A DNA stretch of 64,000 bases from Caulobacter sp. FWC2 (GCF_002742625.1 NZ_PEBF01000001.1:4960001-5024000); one strand, 5' to 3'; shown: positions 20,207 through 29,652, counted from the first letter of the stretch. Made by a program: numbers and translations. The notes: a model not told the origin generated them from the sequence alone.

Positions 20207-21751
20207 ATGGCGGCCAGGGTGGTCACGGTCGCGTTCGAGGGCGTGGAGGCCCGGCGCGTCGATGTCGAGGTGCAGCTGACCACGGGACAGCAGGTCTTCG
20301 TCATTGTCGGCCTGGCCGACAAGGCCGTCGCCGAGAGTCGCGAGCGGGTGCGCGGGGCCTTCGCGGGCCTTGGCCTGTCGTTGCCGGGCAAGCGCATCGT
20401 CGCCAACCTGGCGCCGGCCGACATGCCCAAGGAGGGCACGCACTTCGACCTGCCGATCGCCCTGGCGGTGATGTCCGCGATCGGCGTGATCCCGATGGAC
20501 GCCCTCGACGGCTGGGCGGCGATGGGCGAGCTCTCGCTGGACGGCCGCATCGTGCCAGCGGCGGGCGCTTTGCCGGCGGCGATGGCGGCGGGCGCCATGG
20601 GCCTGGGCCTGATCTGTCCGGAAGCCTCCGGCCCCGAGGCGGCCTGGGCCGGCGAGACGCGGATCCTGGCCCCGCGCTCCCTGGTGTCGCTGATCAACCA
20701 CTTCCGGGGCAGCCAGATCCTGTCCGCCCCGGCGCCCGGTCCGATCGTCGAGGGCGAACGCCCCAAGGACCTGCGCGACGTCAAGGGCCAGGAGCAGGCC
20801 AAGCGGGCGCTGGAGATCGCCGCCGCCGGCGGCCACAACCTGCTGTTCGTCGGCCCGCCCGGCTCGGGCAAGTCGATGCTGGCCCAGCGCCTGCCGGGAC
20901 TCCTGCCGCCGCTGAGTTCCAAGGAGCTGCTGGAGACCTCGATGGTCCATTCGGTGGCGGGCCTGATCGCGCGCGGCGCCCTGACCCGCGACCGGCCGTT
21001 CCGCAGCCCGCATCACAGCGCCAGCATGGCCGCCCTGACCGGCGGCGGGCTGAAGGCCAAGCCCGGCGAGGTGTCGCTGGCGCACAACGGCGTGCTGTTC
21101 CTCGACGAGCTTCCCGAGTTCGGCGTCCAGGCCCTGGACAGCCTGCGCGCGCCGCTGGAGACGGGCGAGGTGATGGTGGCCCGCGCCAATGCCCACATCC
21201 GCTACCCGGCCCGGGTGCAGCTGGTGGCGGCCATGAACCCCTGCCGCTGCGGTCACGGCGGGGCCGGACGGGGCGCTTGCGGCAAGGCGCCCCGGTGCCA
21301 GCGCGACTATCAGGGCCGGGTCTCAGGCCCGCTGATGGACCGCATCGACCTGGCCGTCGACATGCCCGCCGTCACCGCCGCCGACCTTTCCCTGCCGCCG
21401 CCTGCCGAAGGCTCGGCCGAGGCCGCCGCGCGGGTGGCGAGGGCGCGGGCGCTGCAGCAGGACCGCGCCGACGCCCTGGAGGTCGCTGACGGCCTGAACG
21501 GGCGGGCCGAAGGCGCTTTCCTTGAGAAGATCACCGCCCTCGACACGCCCGGTCGCGCCCTGCTGGCCCAGGCCGCCGAAGCCGGCCGGATCAGCGCCCG
21601 TGGCTGGACCCGCACCCTGCGCCTGGCCCGCACCATCGCCGACCTGGAAGGCGCCGACGCCGTCCGCCGCGTCCATGTCGCCGAGGCCCTGGCCTATCGG
21701 CGGACCACGACGCCGGGAGAAGAAAGCTTCGCGCCGATGACCCGCGTTTGA
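20207..21751 (+). CDS. comM: ComM/YifB family Mg-chelatase-like AAA+ ATPase
   Basis: A 514-residue AAA+ protein. In naturally competent bacteria ComM is a helicase that promotes branch migration during integration of incoming DNA. The N-terminal domain has the Lon-type fold (VFVIVGLADKAVAESRERVRGAF). Walker A is GPPGSGKSMLAQRLPG, Walker B VLFLDELPEF, and a Cys-rich insert AAMNPCRCGHGGAG follows. The C-terminal Mg-chelatase-like domain ends in ADAVRRVHVAEALAYRR. The LexA-type site upstream suggests induction by DNA damage. Confidence 0.93.
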   Translation: MAARVVTVAFEGVEARRVDVEVQLTTGQQVFVIVGLADKAVAESRERVRGAFAGLGLSLPGKRIVANLAPADMPKEGTHFDLPIALAVMSAIGVIPMDALDGWAAMGELSLDGRIVPAAGALPAAMAAGAMGLGLICPEASGPEAAWAGETRILAPRSLVSLINHFRGSQILSAPAPGPIVEGERPKDLRDVKGQEQAKRALEIAAAGGHNLLFVGPPGSGKSMLAQRLPGLLPPLSSKELLETSMVHSVAGLIARGALTRDRPFRSPHHSASMAALTGGGLKAKPGEVSLAHNGVLFLDELPEFGVQALDSLRAPLETGEVMVARANAHIRYPARVQLVAAMNPCRCGHGGAGRGACGKAPRCQRDYQGRVSGPLMDRIDLAVDMPAVTAADLSLPPPAEGSAEAAARVARARALQQDRADALEVADGLNGRAEGAFLEKITALDTPGRALLAQAAEAGRISARGWTRTLRLARTIADLEGADAVRRVHVAEALAYRRTTTPGEESFAPMTRV

Positions 21752-21787
21752 CCGCCCGTTAAGCCGCGCCCGGTAACCTTGATCTTC

Positions 21788-23335
21788 ATGAGCGAACAGA
21801 AACCCGGCGTCACGCCCGAGCAGCTGGCCACCCTGAGCCACGAGTTCCGCACCCCGCTGAACGGCGTGCTGGGCATGGCGCGCCTGCTGGAAAACACCAA
21901 GCTGACGGCCGAGCAGCGGTCCTATGTCACCGCCCTGCGCGAGAGCGGCGACCATCTGCTGTCGCTAGTCAATGACGTGCTGCACTTCGCCCGCCTGGGC
22001 GCGGCCTCGATCGAGCTCAGCCTGACCCCGGTCGATATCGAGGGTCTGCTGCGCCAGGTCGCCGAGCTGATGAGCCCGCGGGCCCACGAGAAGGGCATCG
22101 AGATCGCCTGGGCCGTGCCGACGCCCCTGCCGACCATCCAGGCCGACGAAGGCCGCCTGCGCCAGATCCTGCTGAACTTCGCCGGCAACGCGGTGAAGTT
22201 CACCGAGGCCGGCGGCGTACTGTTGACGGCGACCGCCACCCCGCCCCCGCAGGGAGAAGAGGGGGGCCGCATCCGCTTCTCGGTCGCCGACACCGGCCCC
22301 GGGGTCGCACCTGAGGCCCGGCAGCGGATCTTCGACGCCTTCGTCCAGACCGACATCACCCACGCCACCCAGCTGGGCGGCGCGGGCCTGGGCCTGGCCA
22401 TCGTGGCCACGCTCACCAAGGCCATGAACGGCGAGGTCGGGGTCGGCGGCGAACTGGGCCAGGGCGCCGAGTTCTGGTTCGAGGCGCCCTTTGAGTTGGC
22501 CGCTCCCGCCGTTCGGGCGGCGCCGCTGGACGGTCGCGCCGTCGCCATCGCCTCGCCCAACGCCATCGTCCGCACCGCCACCGCCCGCCAGATCGAGGCC
22601 GCCGGCGGCCGCGCCTTCGCCGCCGTCGACATCGCCTCGGCCCTGTCGGGCGCGCCGGCCGACGCCGTGCTGCTGATCGACGCGGCGCTGTCGGGGCCGC
22701 GCGGCGCCCTGAAGCCGCCGGCCGGCCGCAAGGCCGTGGTGTTGCTGACCCCGGAACAGCGCGACCGGATCGAGCCCCTCAAGACCGCCGGCTTCTCGGG
22801 CTATCTGATCAAGCCGCTGCGCGCCGCCTCGCTGGTCGAGCAGGTGCTGCGGGCCGGGACCACCGAGACGGCCGCGACGGAAGAGCCCGCCCACGACGAC
22901 CGCATCGCCGGGGCCGTCGCCCAGGGCGTGCGCGTGCTGCTGGCCGAGGACAATCCGATCAACGCCCTGCTGGCCCGCACCCTGCTGGAGCGCGAAGGCT
23001 GCAAGGTCGACCGCGTCGCCGACGGCGAGCAGGCCGTGGCCGCCGCCTCGGCCGGGGCCTATGACCTGATCCTGATGGACCTGCGGATGCCCGGCATGTC
23101 CGGCGTCGAGGCCGCCAAGGCCCTGCGCGCCAAGGGCGTGGCCTCGCCGATCGCCGCCCTGACCGCCGACGCCTTCGACGAGGACAAGCGCACCTGCCTG
23201 GCCGCCGGCATGGACGACTTCCTGGTCAAACCCCTCACCCAAGAGGCCCTGCGCGACGCGCTCAAGCGCTGGACGACAGGGGGGGTCTCCAGCGGCTGGA
23301 CGAAAACCGCGACGCGAGCCAAGGTCGCCGGCTAA
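21788..23335 (+). CDS. Cytosolic hybrid histidine kinase with pseudo-receiver and receiver domains
   Basis: A 515-residue protein from ATG 21788. Domain order: HisKA with the phospho-acceptor in SHEFRTPLNG (His18); HATPase with NAVKF, DTGPGV and GGAGLGLAIV; a diverged receiver-like domain (about 245-360); a complete receiver (LLAEDNPINALLART, phospho-Asp in LILMDLRMPGMSG, Lys in DFLVKPLTQ). There is no sensor domain, signal peptide or membrane segment. The middle domain keeps an Asp (LLIDAALSG) and a Lys (YLIKPL) but lacks the acidic pair that binds Mg, so it is probably a pseudo-receiver. Input signal and partners are unknown. Confidence 0.92.
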   Translation: MSEQKPGVTPEQLATLSHEFRTPLNGVLGMARLLENTKLTAEQRSYVTALRESGDHLLSLVNDVLHFARLGAASIELSLTPVDIEGLLRQVAELMSPRAHEKGIEIAWAVPTPLPTIQADEGRLRQILLNFAGNAVKFTEAGGVLLTATATPPPQGEEGGRIRFSVADTGPGVAPEARQRIFDAFVQTDITHATQLGGAGLGLAIVATLTKAMNGEVGVGGELGQGAEFWFEAPFELAAPAVRAAPLDGRAVAIASPNAIVRTATARQIEAAGGRAFAAVDIASALSGAPADAVLLIDAALSGPRGALKPPAGRKAVVLLTPEQRDRIEPLKTAGFSGYLIKPLRAASLVEQVLRAGTTETAATEEPAHDDRIAGAVAQGVRVLLAEDNPINALLARTLLEREGCKVDRVADGEQAVAAASAGAYDLILMDLRMPGMSGVEAAKALRAKGVASPIAALTADAFDEDKRTCLAAGMDDFLVKPLTQEALRDALKRWTTGGVSSGWTKTATRAKVAG

Positions 23336-23369
23336 AGGCGAGGGCGCTTCTCCTCGCAGGGGGATCGCC

Positions 23370-25055
23370 ATGACAGACGCCACACCACAGGAGAAGAAGA
23401 CCCTTCTCCAGACCCTCGCCTTCTTCGGCGAGCGGCGCAGCCTGGTGATGCTGGGCCTCGGCTTCGCGTCGGGCCTGCCTTACATGCTGATCTTCGACAC
23501 CCTGTCGCTGTGGCTGCGCGATGCGGGCCTGTCGCTGGCCGTGATCGGCTTCTTCAGCCTGGCCACCCTGTCGTTCTCGTTCAAGTTCCTGTGGGCGCCG
23601 CTGATCGACCGCACCAAGATCCCGGTGCTGCACGGCCTCGTGGGCCATCGCCGCGCCTGGATGCTGGCCTGCCAAGCCGTGATCATCCTGGGCCTGCTGG
23701 CGATCTCCGGCATCAATCCCGCGACGAACCTGCCGCTGATGGCGCTGGTCGCGGTGATCGTCGGCTTCACCACCGCCACCCAGGACATCGTCATCGACGC
23801 CTGGCGCATCGAGGTCGTCGACACCGAGCGCCAGGGCCAGATGGCCGTGGCCGTGCAATGGGGCTATCGCGGCGCGATGATCATGGCCGGCGCCGTGCCG
23901 CTGCTGCTGGCCGAGCGCTTCGGCTGGAACATCTCGTACCTGGCCATGGCCGTGGCCATGAGCGTGGGGGTGATCGCCACCCTCATGGCGCCGCGCGAAC
24001 AGGCCCATACGATCCGCGAGATCCACACCGGCGGGGTCGTCCAGCCCAAGGCCCTGGAGATCGGCGAATGGCTGGTCCGCCTGGCCATCCTGCTGGTCGG
24101 CGCCCTGCTGGTCGGCTCTGGCCTTTCGGGCGACGCCAGCCTGCTGTCGAAATTCGCGGGCGGCGAGGCGCTGGAGGCGGCCTGGAAGGCCAAGCCCAAC
24201 GGCGTCTGGCTGCAGTTGGCGGGGGTGGTCGCGGGCCTGGCCGTCGTGATGATCGCCGCCTGGCCGATCCCCAAGGTTCCCACCAAGCCCGGCGTCTATC
24301 TGTCGACCGCCCTCGGCGCGCCGCTCAAGGAATTCCTGACCCGCTTCGCCGGGGTCGCCGGCCTGATCCTGGCGACGATCTGCGTCTATCGCGTCTCGGA
24401 CTTCGTGCTGAACATCATGAACCCGTTCTACCGCGACATGGGCTTCAGCCTGACCGAGATCGCCGAGATCCGGAAGGTGTTCGGCATCATCGCCTCGATG
24501 CTCGGCGTGTTCCTGGGCGGGGTGATCGTCGCGCGCTTCGGCCTGATGAAGGCGCTGATCATCGGCGCCTTCGCCCAGCCGATCAGCAATCTGATGTTCG
24601 CGGTGCTGGCGATGAGCGGCCACAACACCGGCATGCTGTTCGCCTCGATCTGTATCGACAACCTGGCGGGCGGCGTCGCGGGGACGGCGCTGATCACCTA
24701 CATGTCCAGCCTGACCACGGCCGGCTTCACCGCCACCCAGTACGCCTTGTTCGCCTCGCTCTATTCCCTTCCCGGCAAGCTGATCGCCTCGCAGTCGGGG
24801 CGCATCGTTGAGGGCTCGGCTGTGGCGGCCGAGCACGGCGGGATCACCGCGCCGTTGAAGGCCCTGTTCACCCGCCTGCCGCCCGAGAGCTTCACCGCCG
24901 CCGGCGCCAAACTGGGCGTCAGCGGCCCGGCCATGGCGGCGGGCTATACGGCGTTCTTCATCTACACGGCCCTGATCGGCGTCGTGGCCATCGTGCTGTC
25001 GTTCCTGGTGGCGGCGCGGCAGAAGCCGGTCGAGGCCGAGGCGACGACGGCTTAG
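23370..25055 (+). CDS. ampG: AmpG-family muropeptide permease
   Basis: Major-facilitator transporter that imports anhydro-muropeptides for peptidoglycan recycling; in many Gram-negatives it also governs beta-lactamase induction. The 561-residue protein has about 14 hydrophobic segments and is longer than a 12-helix MFS protein, as AmpG is. Family blocks: GFASGLPYMLIFDTLSLWLRDAG, KFLWAPLIDRTKIPVL, GHRRAWM, ATQDIVIDAWRIE and DNLAGGVAGTALITYMSSL. It lies 34 bases downstream of the hybrid kinase, so the two may be co-transcribed. The beta-lactamase link is not visible here. Confidence 0.93.
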   Translation: MTDATPQEKKTLLQTLAFFGERRSLVMLGLGFASGLPYMLIFDTLSLWLRDAGLSLAVIGFFSLATLSFSFKFLWAPLIDRTKIPVLHGLVGHRRAWMLACQAVIILGLLAISGINPATNLPLMALVAVIVGFTTATQDIVIDAWRIEVVDTERQGQMAVAVQWGYRGAMIMAGAVPLLLAERFGWNISYLAMAVAMSVGVIATLMAPREQAHTIREIHTGGVVQPKALEIGEWLVRLAILLVGALLVGSGLSGDASLLSKFAGGEALEAAWKAKPNGVWLQLAGVVAGLAVVMIAAWPIPKVPTKPGVYLSTALGAPLKEFLTRFAGVAGLILATICVYRVSDFVLNIMNPFYRDMGFSLTEIAEIRKVFGIIASMLGVFLGGVIVARFGLMKALIIGAFAQPISNLMFAVLAMSGHNTGMLFASICIDNLAGGVAGTALITYMSSLTTAGFTATQYALFASLYSLPGKLIASQSGRIVEGSAVAAEHGGITAPLKALFTRLPPESFTAAGAKLGVSGPAMAAGYTAFFIYTALIGVVAIVLSFLVAARQKPVEAEATTA

Positions 25056-25069
25056 GCATCGTGCGTGAT

Positions 25070-25149
25070 CCTCGTCCTTCGACAAGCTCAGGATGAGGAT
25101 CATGGCCGGTTCATTGGAAACCTCATCCTGAGCCTGTCGAAGGGCGAGG
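25070..25149. repeat. Paired inverted repeat, type 2, between convergent genes
   Basis: Two 29-base arms (25070-25098 and 25121-25149) in inverted orientation; I count 27 of 29 matching positions. Core: CTTCGACAAGCTCAGGATGA. Each arm also has CCTC/GAGG ends. Located between ampG and the convergent protease gene. A related copy lies at 27905-27982. Confidence 0.9.
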
Positions 25150-25161
25150 TTTCGGTCCCGC

Positions 25162-25995
25162 CTAGACCTTCAGGCACACCACCTGGGCCACGCGGAGGTC
25201 GCGGCGCAGGCCGTCGGCCACGCGGCCGTAGTTCTCGGTGGTGATCGGCTCGCTCGGCGCGAATTCGGACGGGCTGGGCCGGCGGTGCGGGCCCAGCAGG
25301 GTCTTCAGGGTCTCGGGCGCGGTCGTGTAGATGCGGCCGCGACGCGGGGCCTCGGCCACCGTCACCCCGATCACCCGCCCGGCGCCGTCGAGGGCCGGCG
25401 AGCCCGAGAGGCCGGCCAGGGTGCCCTTCAGGCTGTCGGTGCGACCGACCTCGGCCCAGACCAGCACGGGCTCGGTGCGGGCCCCGCGACCGTGGACGAC
25501 CAGGTTCTCGCGGCCCAACAGGCGCGAGGCGGCCTCGCCCGGATGGCCTTGCGGGAAGCCTGGATGATAGGCGCGCGCGCCCCGGCGCAGCGGGGCGTCC
25601 AGGCCCAGCGGCACGGACGGCGCCCCGCCTTCGGTGGTCAGGATGGCGGCGTCGGCCTTGGGGTCGACATGGATCTTGGCCGCCACGCCGCGACCGTCAG
25701 CCACGACGATGGCCGCCTGCTTGCAGCCGTCGACCACGTGGCGCGCGGTCAGCCACGTGCCGTCGTCGCCGACCGAGAAGGCCGTGCCCGAGCCGGGCTC
25801 GGGCTTTTCGGGGACCTGGACCACGATCGACGGATCGAACGGCGAGGACGGCCCCAAGGGCAGCCCCTCTTCGCCCGGCACCGGCGGCGGCGGCGGCGGC
25901 GCGTCCGAGCGCTCCTGCCGGCCGACGGCGACGATCAGCAGGGCGCTGACGGCGGCGGCGTAGACCAGCCAATCGGGAAGCTTGGGGAAATGCAC
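25162..25995 (-). CDS. Membrane-anchored trypsin-like serine protease
   Basis: A 277-residue protein. One hydrophobic segment (about 8-25) is followed by a Pro-rich linker (SDAPPPPPPVPG), then a trypsin-like domain with an intact triad: His86 in TARHVVDGC, Asp115 in KADAAIL, Ser197 in LAGLSGSPALDG. No PDZ domain, unlike DegP. The protease domain should be periplasmic, tethered to the inner membrane. It starts 25 bases after the DUF350 gene on the same strand, so a membrane protein and an anchored protease form an operon. The substrate is unknown. Confidence 0.85.
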   Translation of the reverse strand: MHFPKLPDWLVYAAAVSALLIVAVGRQERSDAPPPPPPVPGEEGLPLGPSSPFDPSIVVQVPEKPEPGSGTAFSVGDDGTWLTARHVVDGCKQAAIVVADGRGVAAKIHVDPKADAAILTTEGGAPSVPLGLDAPLRRGARAYHPGFPQGHPGEAASRLLGRENLVVHGRGARTEPVLVWAEVGRTDSLKGTLAGLSGSPALDGAGRVIGVTVAEAPRRGRIYTTAPETLKTLLGPHRRPSPSEFAPSEPITTENYGRVADGLRRDLRVAQVVCLKV

Positions 25996-26020
25996 TGTAA
26001 GGTCCCCCGACCGTGTCGGC

Positions 26021-26449
26021 TCAGCCGGCCACGGCGGCGGCGAGGATCAGGGCGGTGGCCAGCTTGGCGCCGACAAGCAGGGCGGCGGCGGCGACTTCGC
26101 CCTCGTGGATCCGCTCGGGCAGGCCCTGCAGCACCATGTCGGTGACGCGGAACACCAGCAGCTGCACGGCGATGGTCGCCGCGCCCCAGATGACGATCTC
26201 GACCACCGAGGTCGAGGCGGTCAGCGAGATGGCCAGCGGAATGGCCAGGCCGACCATCACCCCGCCCAGCGACAGGGCGGCGGCCGAATTGCCCTCGCGG
26301 ATCAGGGTGATTTCCTTGTGCGGGGTCAGCATGGCGTAGAGCGCCGTCCCCAGGATCAGCATGACCAGGGTCACGCTGGCATGCAGCAGGGTGACCGGAA
26401 AGCCGGTGGCGAAGGCCTGGACCTCGGGCGACTGGAGCTGGGACGGCAT
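26021..26449 (-). CDS. DUF350 family inner-membrane protein
   Basis: A 142-residue protein with four hydrophobic segments (about 18-42, 56-80, 81-106, 118-141), matching the DUF350 (UPF0719/YjfL) family. Function is unknown. A conserved-looking loop LTPHKEITLIREGNSAAALSLGG joins helices 1 and 2. It is the first gene of the pair with the anchored protease. The upstream gap to rlmN (26450-26559) should hold its promoter, but I see no convincing boxes. Confidence 0.82.
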   Translation of the reverse strand: MPSQLQSPEVQAFATGFPVTLLHASVTLVMLILGTALYAMLTPHKEITLIREGNSAAALSLGGVMVGLAIPLAISLTASTSVVEIVIWGAATIAVQLLVFRVTDMVLQGLPERIHEGEVAAAALLVGAKLATALILAAAVAG

Positions 26450-26559
26450 GGACGCGAACTACCCCGATGAACTTGCGGCCCCCTGACTAACACGGGTCGA
26501 CAAGTTTTGCGTAGAGGGCGCCCGCGTCGGGGGAGTTGTCGGCGACTTTTTGGGGGCCG

Positions 26560-27810
26560 CTAAGCCGCCTCGTCCTCGTCATCATCCGACAGCATGCCGG
26601 CCATGGCCGCCATCGACAGCTTGCGCATCGCCGAGGCGCGAACCTTCTCGCTCTCGCTCTTCAGCTGGCCGCAGGCGGCGAGGATGTCGCGGCCGCGCGG
26701 GGTGCGGATCGGCGAGGAGTAGCCGGCCTTGTTGAGGATCGCGGCGAAGGCCTCGATCGTCGACCAGTCCGAGCACAGGTAATCGCTGCCCGGCCAGGGA
26801 TTGAACGGGATCAGGTTGATCTTGGCCGGGATGCCCTTGATCAGCTTGACCAGGGCGCGAGCCTCGTCGGGGCTGTCGTTGACGCCCTTCAGCATGACGT
26901 ACTCGAAGGTCACGCGGCGGGCGTTGGACAGGCCCGGATAGGCGCGAATGCCGGCCATCAGCTCGGCGATCGGGTACTTCTTGTTCAGCGGCACCAGTTC
27001 GTCGCGCAGGGGATCGTTGGTGGCGTGCAGGCTGATCGCCAGCATGGCCTGGGTCGTATTGCCCAGCTTTTCCAGCATGGGCACGACGCCCGAGGTCGAG
27101 ACCGTGATCCGGCGACGCGAGATGCCGATGCCCTCGTTGTCGCTGATGATCTCGATGGCGTCGGCCACCTGGCCCAGATTGTACAGCGGCTCGCCCATGC
27201 CCATGAACACGATGTTCGAGAGCACGCGGTCTTCCTTGTCCGACGGCCATTCGGCCAGGTCGTCCTTGGCCACCTGGACCTGGGCGACGATCTCGGCGGC
27301 GGTCAGGTTGCGAACCAGCGGCTGGGTGCCGGTATGGCAGAAGCTGCAGTTCAGGGTGCAGCCGACCTGGCTGGACACGCACAGGGCGCCGGCGCGGCCG
27401 ACGCCGGGGATGTAGACGCTTTCGACCTCGATGCCCGGGGCCATGCGGATCAGCCACTTGCGGGTGCCGTCCTTCGACACCTGGCGCTCGACGATCTCCG
27501 GGCGATTGAGCACGAAGGTCTCGGCCAGGCGGGCTCGGGTCTCCTTGGCGACGTCGCTCATCAGCGCGAAGTCGGTGACGCCGCGATGGTGCATCCAGCG
27601 GAAGATCTGGGTGGCGCGCATCTTGGCCTTGCCGTGCTCAACCACGCCGCTCTCGACCAGGGCCGCGACCAGCTGCGGACGCGTCAGGCCCGAGAGGTTG
27701 ACCGGCGGCTTAGTGACGGCGGGGGCGGGCGCGGCGTCGGTGGAGACGCGCGACAGGTCTAGGGTGACGCTCAAGGGGGTGTCCGGATGCTCGGGGATCG
27801 AGGCGGACAT
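26560..27810 (-). CDS. rlmN: Dual-specificity RNA methyltransferase RlmN
   Basis: Radical SAM enzyme that makes 2-methyladenosine at A2503 of 23S rRNA and A37 of some tRNAs. The protein is 416 residues. ATG 27810 is chosen (GGGA upstream). Cluster cysteines are in [12 protein letters not shown], and the mechanistic Cys is in ILAACGQL near the C-terminus. The SAM region is [11 protein letters not shown]. An N-terminal extension of about 35 residues and an acidic C-terminal tail (SDDDEDEAA) exceed the E. coli form. Confidence 0.97.
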   Translation of the reverse strand: MSASIPEHPDTPLSVTLDLSRVSTDAAPAPAVTKPPVNLSGLTRPQLVAALVESGVVEHGKAKMRATQIFRWMHHRGVTDFALMSDVAKETRARLAETFVLNRPEIVERQVSKDGTRKWLIRMAPGIEVESVYIPGVGRAGALCVSSQVGCTLNCSFCHTGTQPLVRNLTAAEIVAQVQVAKDDLAEWPSDKEDRVLSNIVFMGMGEPLYNLGQVADAIEIISDNEGIGISRRRITVSTSGVVPMLEKLGNTTQAMLAISLHATNDPLRDELVPLNKKYPIAELMAGIRAYPGLSNARRVTFEYVMLKGVNDSPDEARALVKLIKGIPAKINLIPFNPWPGSDYLCSDWSTIEAFAAILNKAGYSSPIRTPRGRDILAACGQLKSESEKVRASAMRKLSMAAMAGMLSDDDEDEAA

Positions 27811-27904
27811 ATAGCAGGTCCCGGCCGGTTTTCCAAAACGAGCGGCGTGCGACAAGCGGCCCCGCCCGGAGTTTACCCGCGGGCCGACTTGGTCGGACCC
27901 GTGG

Positions 27905-27982
27905 GACAGGCTCAGGGTGAGGCCGACTGCAAGGCCACGGTTCCAACCGAAAACCTCATCCTGAGCTTGTCGAAGGACGAGG
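27905..27982. repeat. Paired inverted repeat, type 2, left arm shortened
   Basis: Right arm 27954-27982 is nearly identical to the right arm at 25121-25149 (CCTCATCCTGAGCTTGTCGA core). The left arm (27905-27923) keeps only the inner part (GACAGGCTCAGGGTGAGGC). Located upstream of rlmN and just beyond the 3' end of the SDR gene. Confidence 0.85.
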
Positions 27983-27992
27983 TTTTCGCGCC

Positions 27993-28793
27993 CTAAACCT
28001 TGCGGAAGCGGCTTCCCTGGCTGGCCATCAGGGCCAGGGCCCAGTCATCCGGCACGATCTTGGCGATCGCCGCGATAGCCTTGTTCGGCGCGCCAGGGAC
28101 GCAGATCGAGCGGTTGGCCTCGGCGGCCTCGTAGCCCGCGGCGGCGACCTCATCGGCGCCCAGCCACATCCATTCCGGCACACCCTGACTGACTTGGCCG
28201 CGCGTGCCGTTGACGTCGTGGAACTCCGAATAGGTGAAGCCGGGGCACAGCGCCGAGACGTGGACGCCGGTCGCCAGGTTCTCCAGGTGCAGGCTCTGGG
28301 AGAACTTGACGAGAAAGCCCTTGGTCGCCGCGTACAGTGTGTGGCCGGCCGCGCCGGGGACCAGGCCCGCCAGCGAGGCGACATTGACGATGCGGCCGAA
28401 CTTCCGCTCGACCATGCCGGGCAGCACCTTGTGGGTCATGCCGCAGACGCTGGTCAGCATCAGCTGCAGGAAGGCCGCCTGGTCGGCCCAGGTGGTGGAG
28501 TCGTAGGTCCCCGGCAGGCCATAGCCGGCGTTGTTGACCAGGGCGTCGACCACCCGGCCCTGCTCGGCGATGGCGGCCAGCACCGTGTCGACGCCGGTCG
28601 GCTCGGCCAGGTCAGTGGGGATGGCGTAGGCCTCGACGCCCGAACGCAGCTTGATCTCGGCGGCCAGGCCCTCAAGGCGGTCGGCCCGGCGCGCGGTCAG
28701 GGCCACGTCATAGCCGTGGCTGGCGTAGATGCGGGCGGAGGCGGCCCCGATGCCGGCGGAGGCGCCGGTGATCAGGGCGAGGCGGCGAGCCAT
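27993..28793 (-). CDS. Short-chain dehydrogenase/reductase
   Basis: A 266-residue NAD(P)-dependent oxidoreductase of the classical SDR type. Cofactor loop GASAGIG at residues 10-16, NNAG at about 89-92, catalytic Ser in VNVASLAG and Tyr-x3-Lys in YAATKG. The C-terminal part ([29 protein letters not shown]) resembles the DltE-like SDR group. Arg34-35 after beta strand 2 (TARRADRL) suggest a preference for NADPH. Substrate unknown. Confidence 0.9.
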   Translation of the reverse strand: MARRLALITGASAGIGAASARIYASHGYDVALTARRADRLEGLAAEIKLRSGVEAYAIPTDLAEPTGVDTVLAAIAEQGRVVDALVNNAGYGLPGTYDSTTWADQAAFLQLMLTSVCGMTHKVLPGMVERKFGRIVNVASLAGLVPGAAGHTLYAATKGFLVKFSQSLHLENLATGVHVSALCPGFTYSEFHDVNGTRGQVSQGVPEWMWLGADEVAAAGYEAAEANRSICVPGAPNKAIAAIAKIVPDDWALALMASQGSRFRKV

Positions 28794-28883
28794 GCTGGGG
28801 TGATCCGGAAGAAGACAAAACGTCGCCGGAGACGAGCACGGCCCGCGATTTGGTTCAAGCAGCCCTGGAATTTAGGGGGGTGG

Positions 28884-28920
28884 AAGAGGCGCGCCAGCTC
28901 GGCTGGGCGGCGCGCCTCTT
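28884..28920 (-). terminator. Terminator hairpin after the flavodoxin-like gene
   Basis: 12-base perfect stem AAGAGGCGCGCC/GGCGCGCCTCTT with a 13-base loop, 50 bases beyond the stop of the flavodoxin-like gene. A CTCTTCC stretch closes it on the minus strand; no long U-tract. Confidence 0.6.
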
Positions 28921-28970
28921 CGGGGCCGCGGTCAGGGAGGGAGACCACCGCAGCCTTGGGGCCTGTTGGT

Positions 28971-29579
28971 TTAAGCGGCCTGCTCGAGCTCGGCGGCCTG
29001 GGCGCCGGCGGTCCACCGGACAGCGGCCTTGGCCACGCGCTCGCCCAGCAGGCGGGCGGTCTCGCGATCACCGGCCGGCGGGGTCACGTCGGTCGAGGCG
29101 TTATCCGACTGGGCGGCTAGGCCGATGAACGAGCCGACGCGGTTCAGGGTGTCGGGGCCACGCTCGGCGGCGGTCACGTTCGGCGGGGCGATGCCCAGGT
29201 TGATCCAGTTCATGCCGTGCTGGGCCGCCAGGATGGTCAGGCTGGCCAGGGCGTGGGCCTTGTCGCCGGCGAAGCTGTGCGAGTTGGTGAAGCCGGCGGC
29301 CAGCTTGTCTTTCCAGGCGCCCGTGAAGAAGGCGCTGGCGGTGGCGTCGGCGAACACTTTGAACACGCCCGAGACGTCGCCCATGTAGGTCGGGGCGCCG
29401 AACACGACGGCGTCGGCCTTGGTGATCTCCTCGATCAGCGGGGCGAAGTCCTGGCCGGCGCTTTCGATCTTCAGCAGAACGGGCGTCTGGCCGGCGTCGC
29501 GGACGCCCTCGGCGACCTTGTCGGCGAGGACGGCGGTGTGGCCGTAACCGGAATGATAGACGATGGCGACGGTGGTCAT
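28971..29579 (-). CDS. Flavodoxin-fold NAD(P)H:quinone oxidoreductase (WrbA-like)
   Basis: A 202-residue protein with the FMN-binding pattern of the WrbA/NQO group: YHSGYGHTAVLADKVAEG at the phosphate-binding loop and FGAPTYMGDVSGVFKVFAD at the isoalloxazine loop. Probably reduces quinones by two electrons, protecting against redox stress. Two palindromes lie directly upstream, and an Rrf2-type regulator is encoded 170 bases further up on the same strand; together they suggest redox- or quinone-responsive control (inference). Confidence 0.85.
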   Translation of the reverse strand: MTTVAIVYHSGYGHTAVLADKVAEGVRDAGQTPVLLKIESAGQDFAPLIEEITKADAVVFGAPTYMGDVSGVFKVFADATASAFFTGAWKDKLAAGFTNSHSFAGDKAHALASLTILAAQHGMNWINLGIAPPNVTAAERGPDTLNRVGSFIGLAAQSDNASTDVTPPAGDRETARLLGERVAKAAVRWTAGAQAAELEQAA

Positions 29580-29617
29580 TGGAAATCCCCGGATCTGAGA
29601 TCTGGCTTGAATGGCGG

Positions 29618-29637
29618 CCGTTTCGAAACTGAAACGG
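29618..29637. promoter_or_regulatory. Palindromic site upstream of the flavodoxin-like gene
   Basis: Perfect 7-base inverted repeat CCGTTTC-GAAACT-GAAACGG, 39 bases upstream of the ATG at 29579. It also contains the 10-base palindrome GTTTCGAAAC. An operator candidate. Confidence 0.5.
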
Positions 29638-29642
29638 TAGCG

Positions 29643-29652
29643 ATTACGTAAT
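29643..29652. promoter_or_regulatory. 10-base palindrome ATTACGTAAT
   Basis: A perfect palindrome five bases from the previous site and inside the gap between the Rrf2 and flavodoxin-like genes. A second operator candidate, plausibly bound by the neighbouring Rrf2 protein. Confidence 0.45.
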
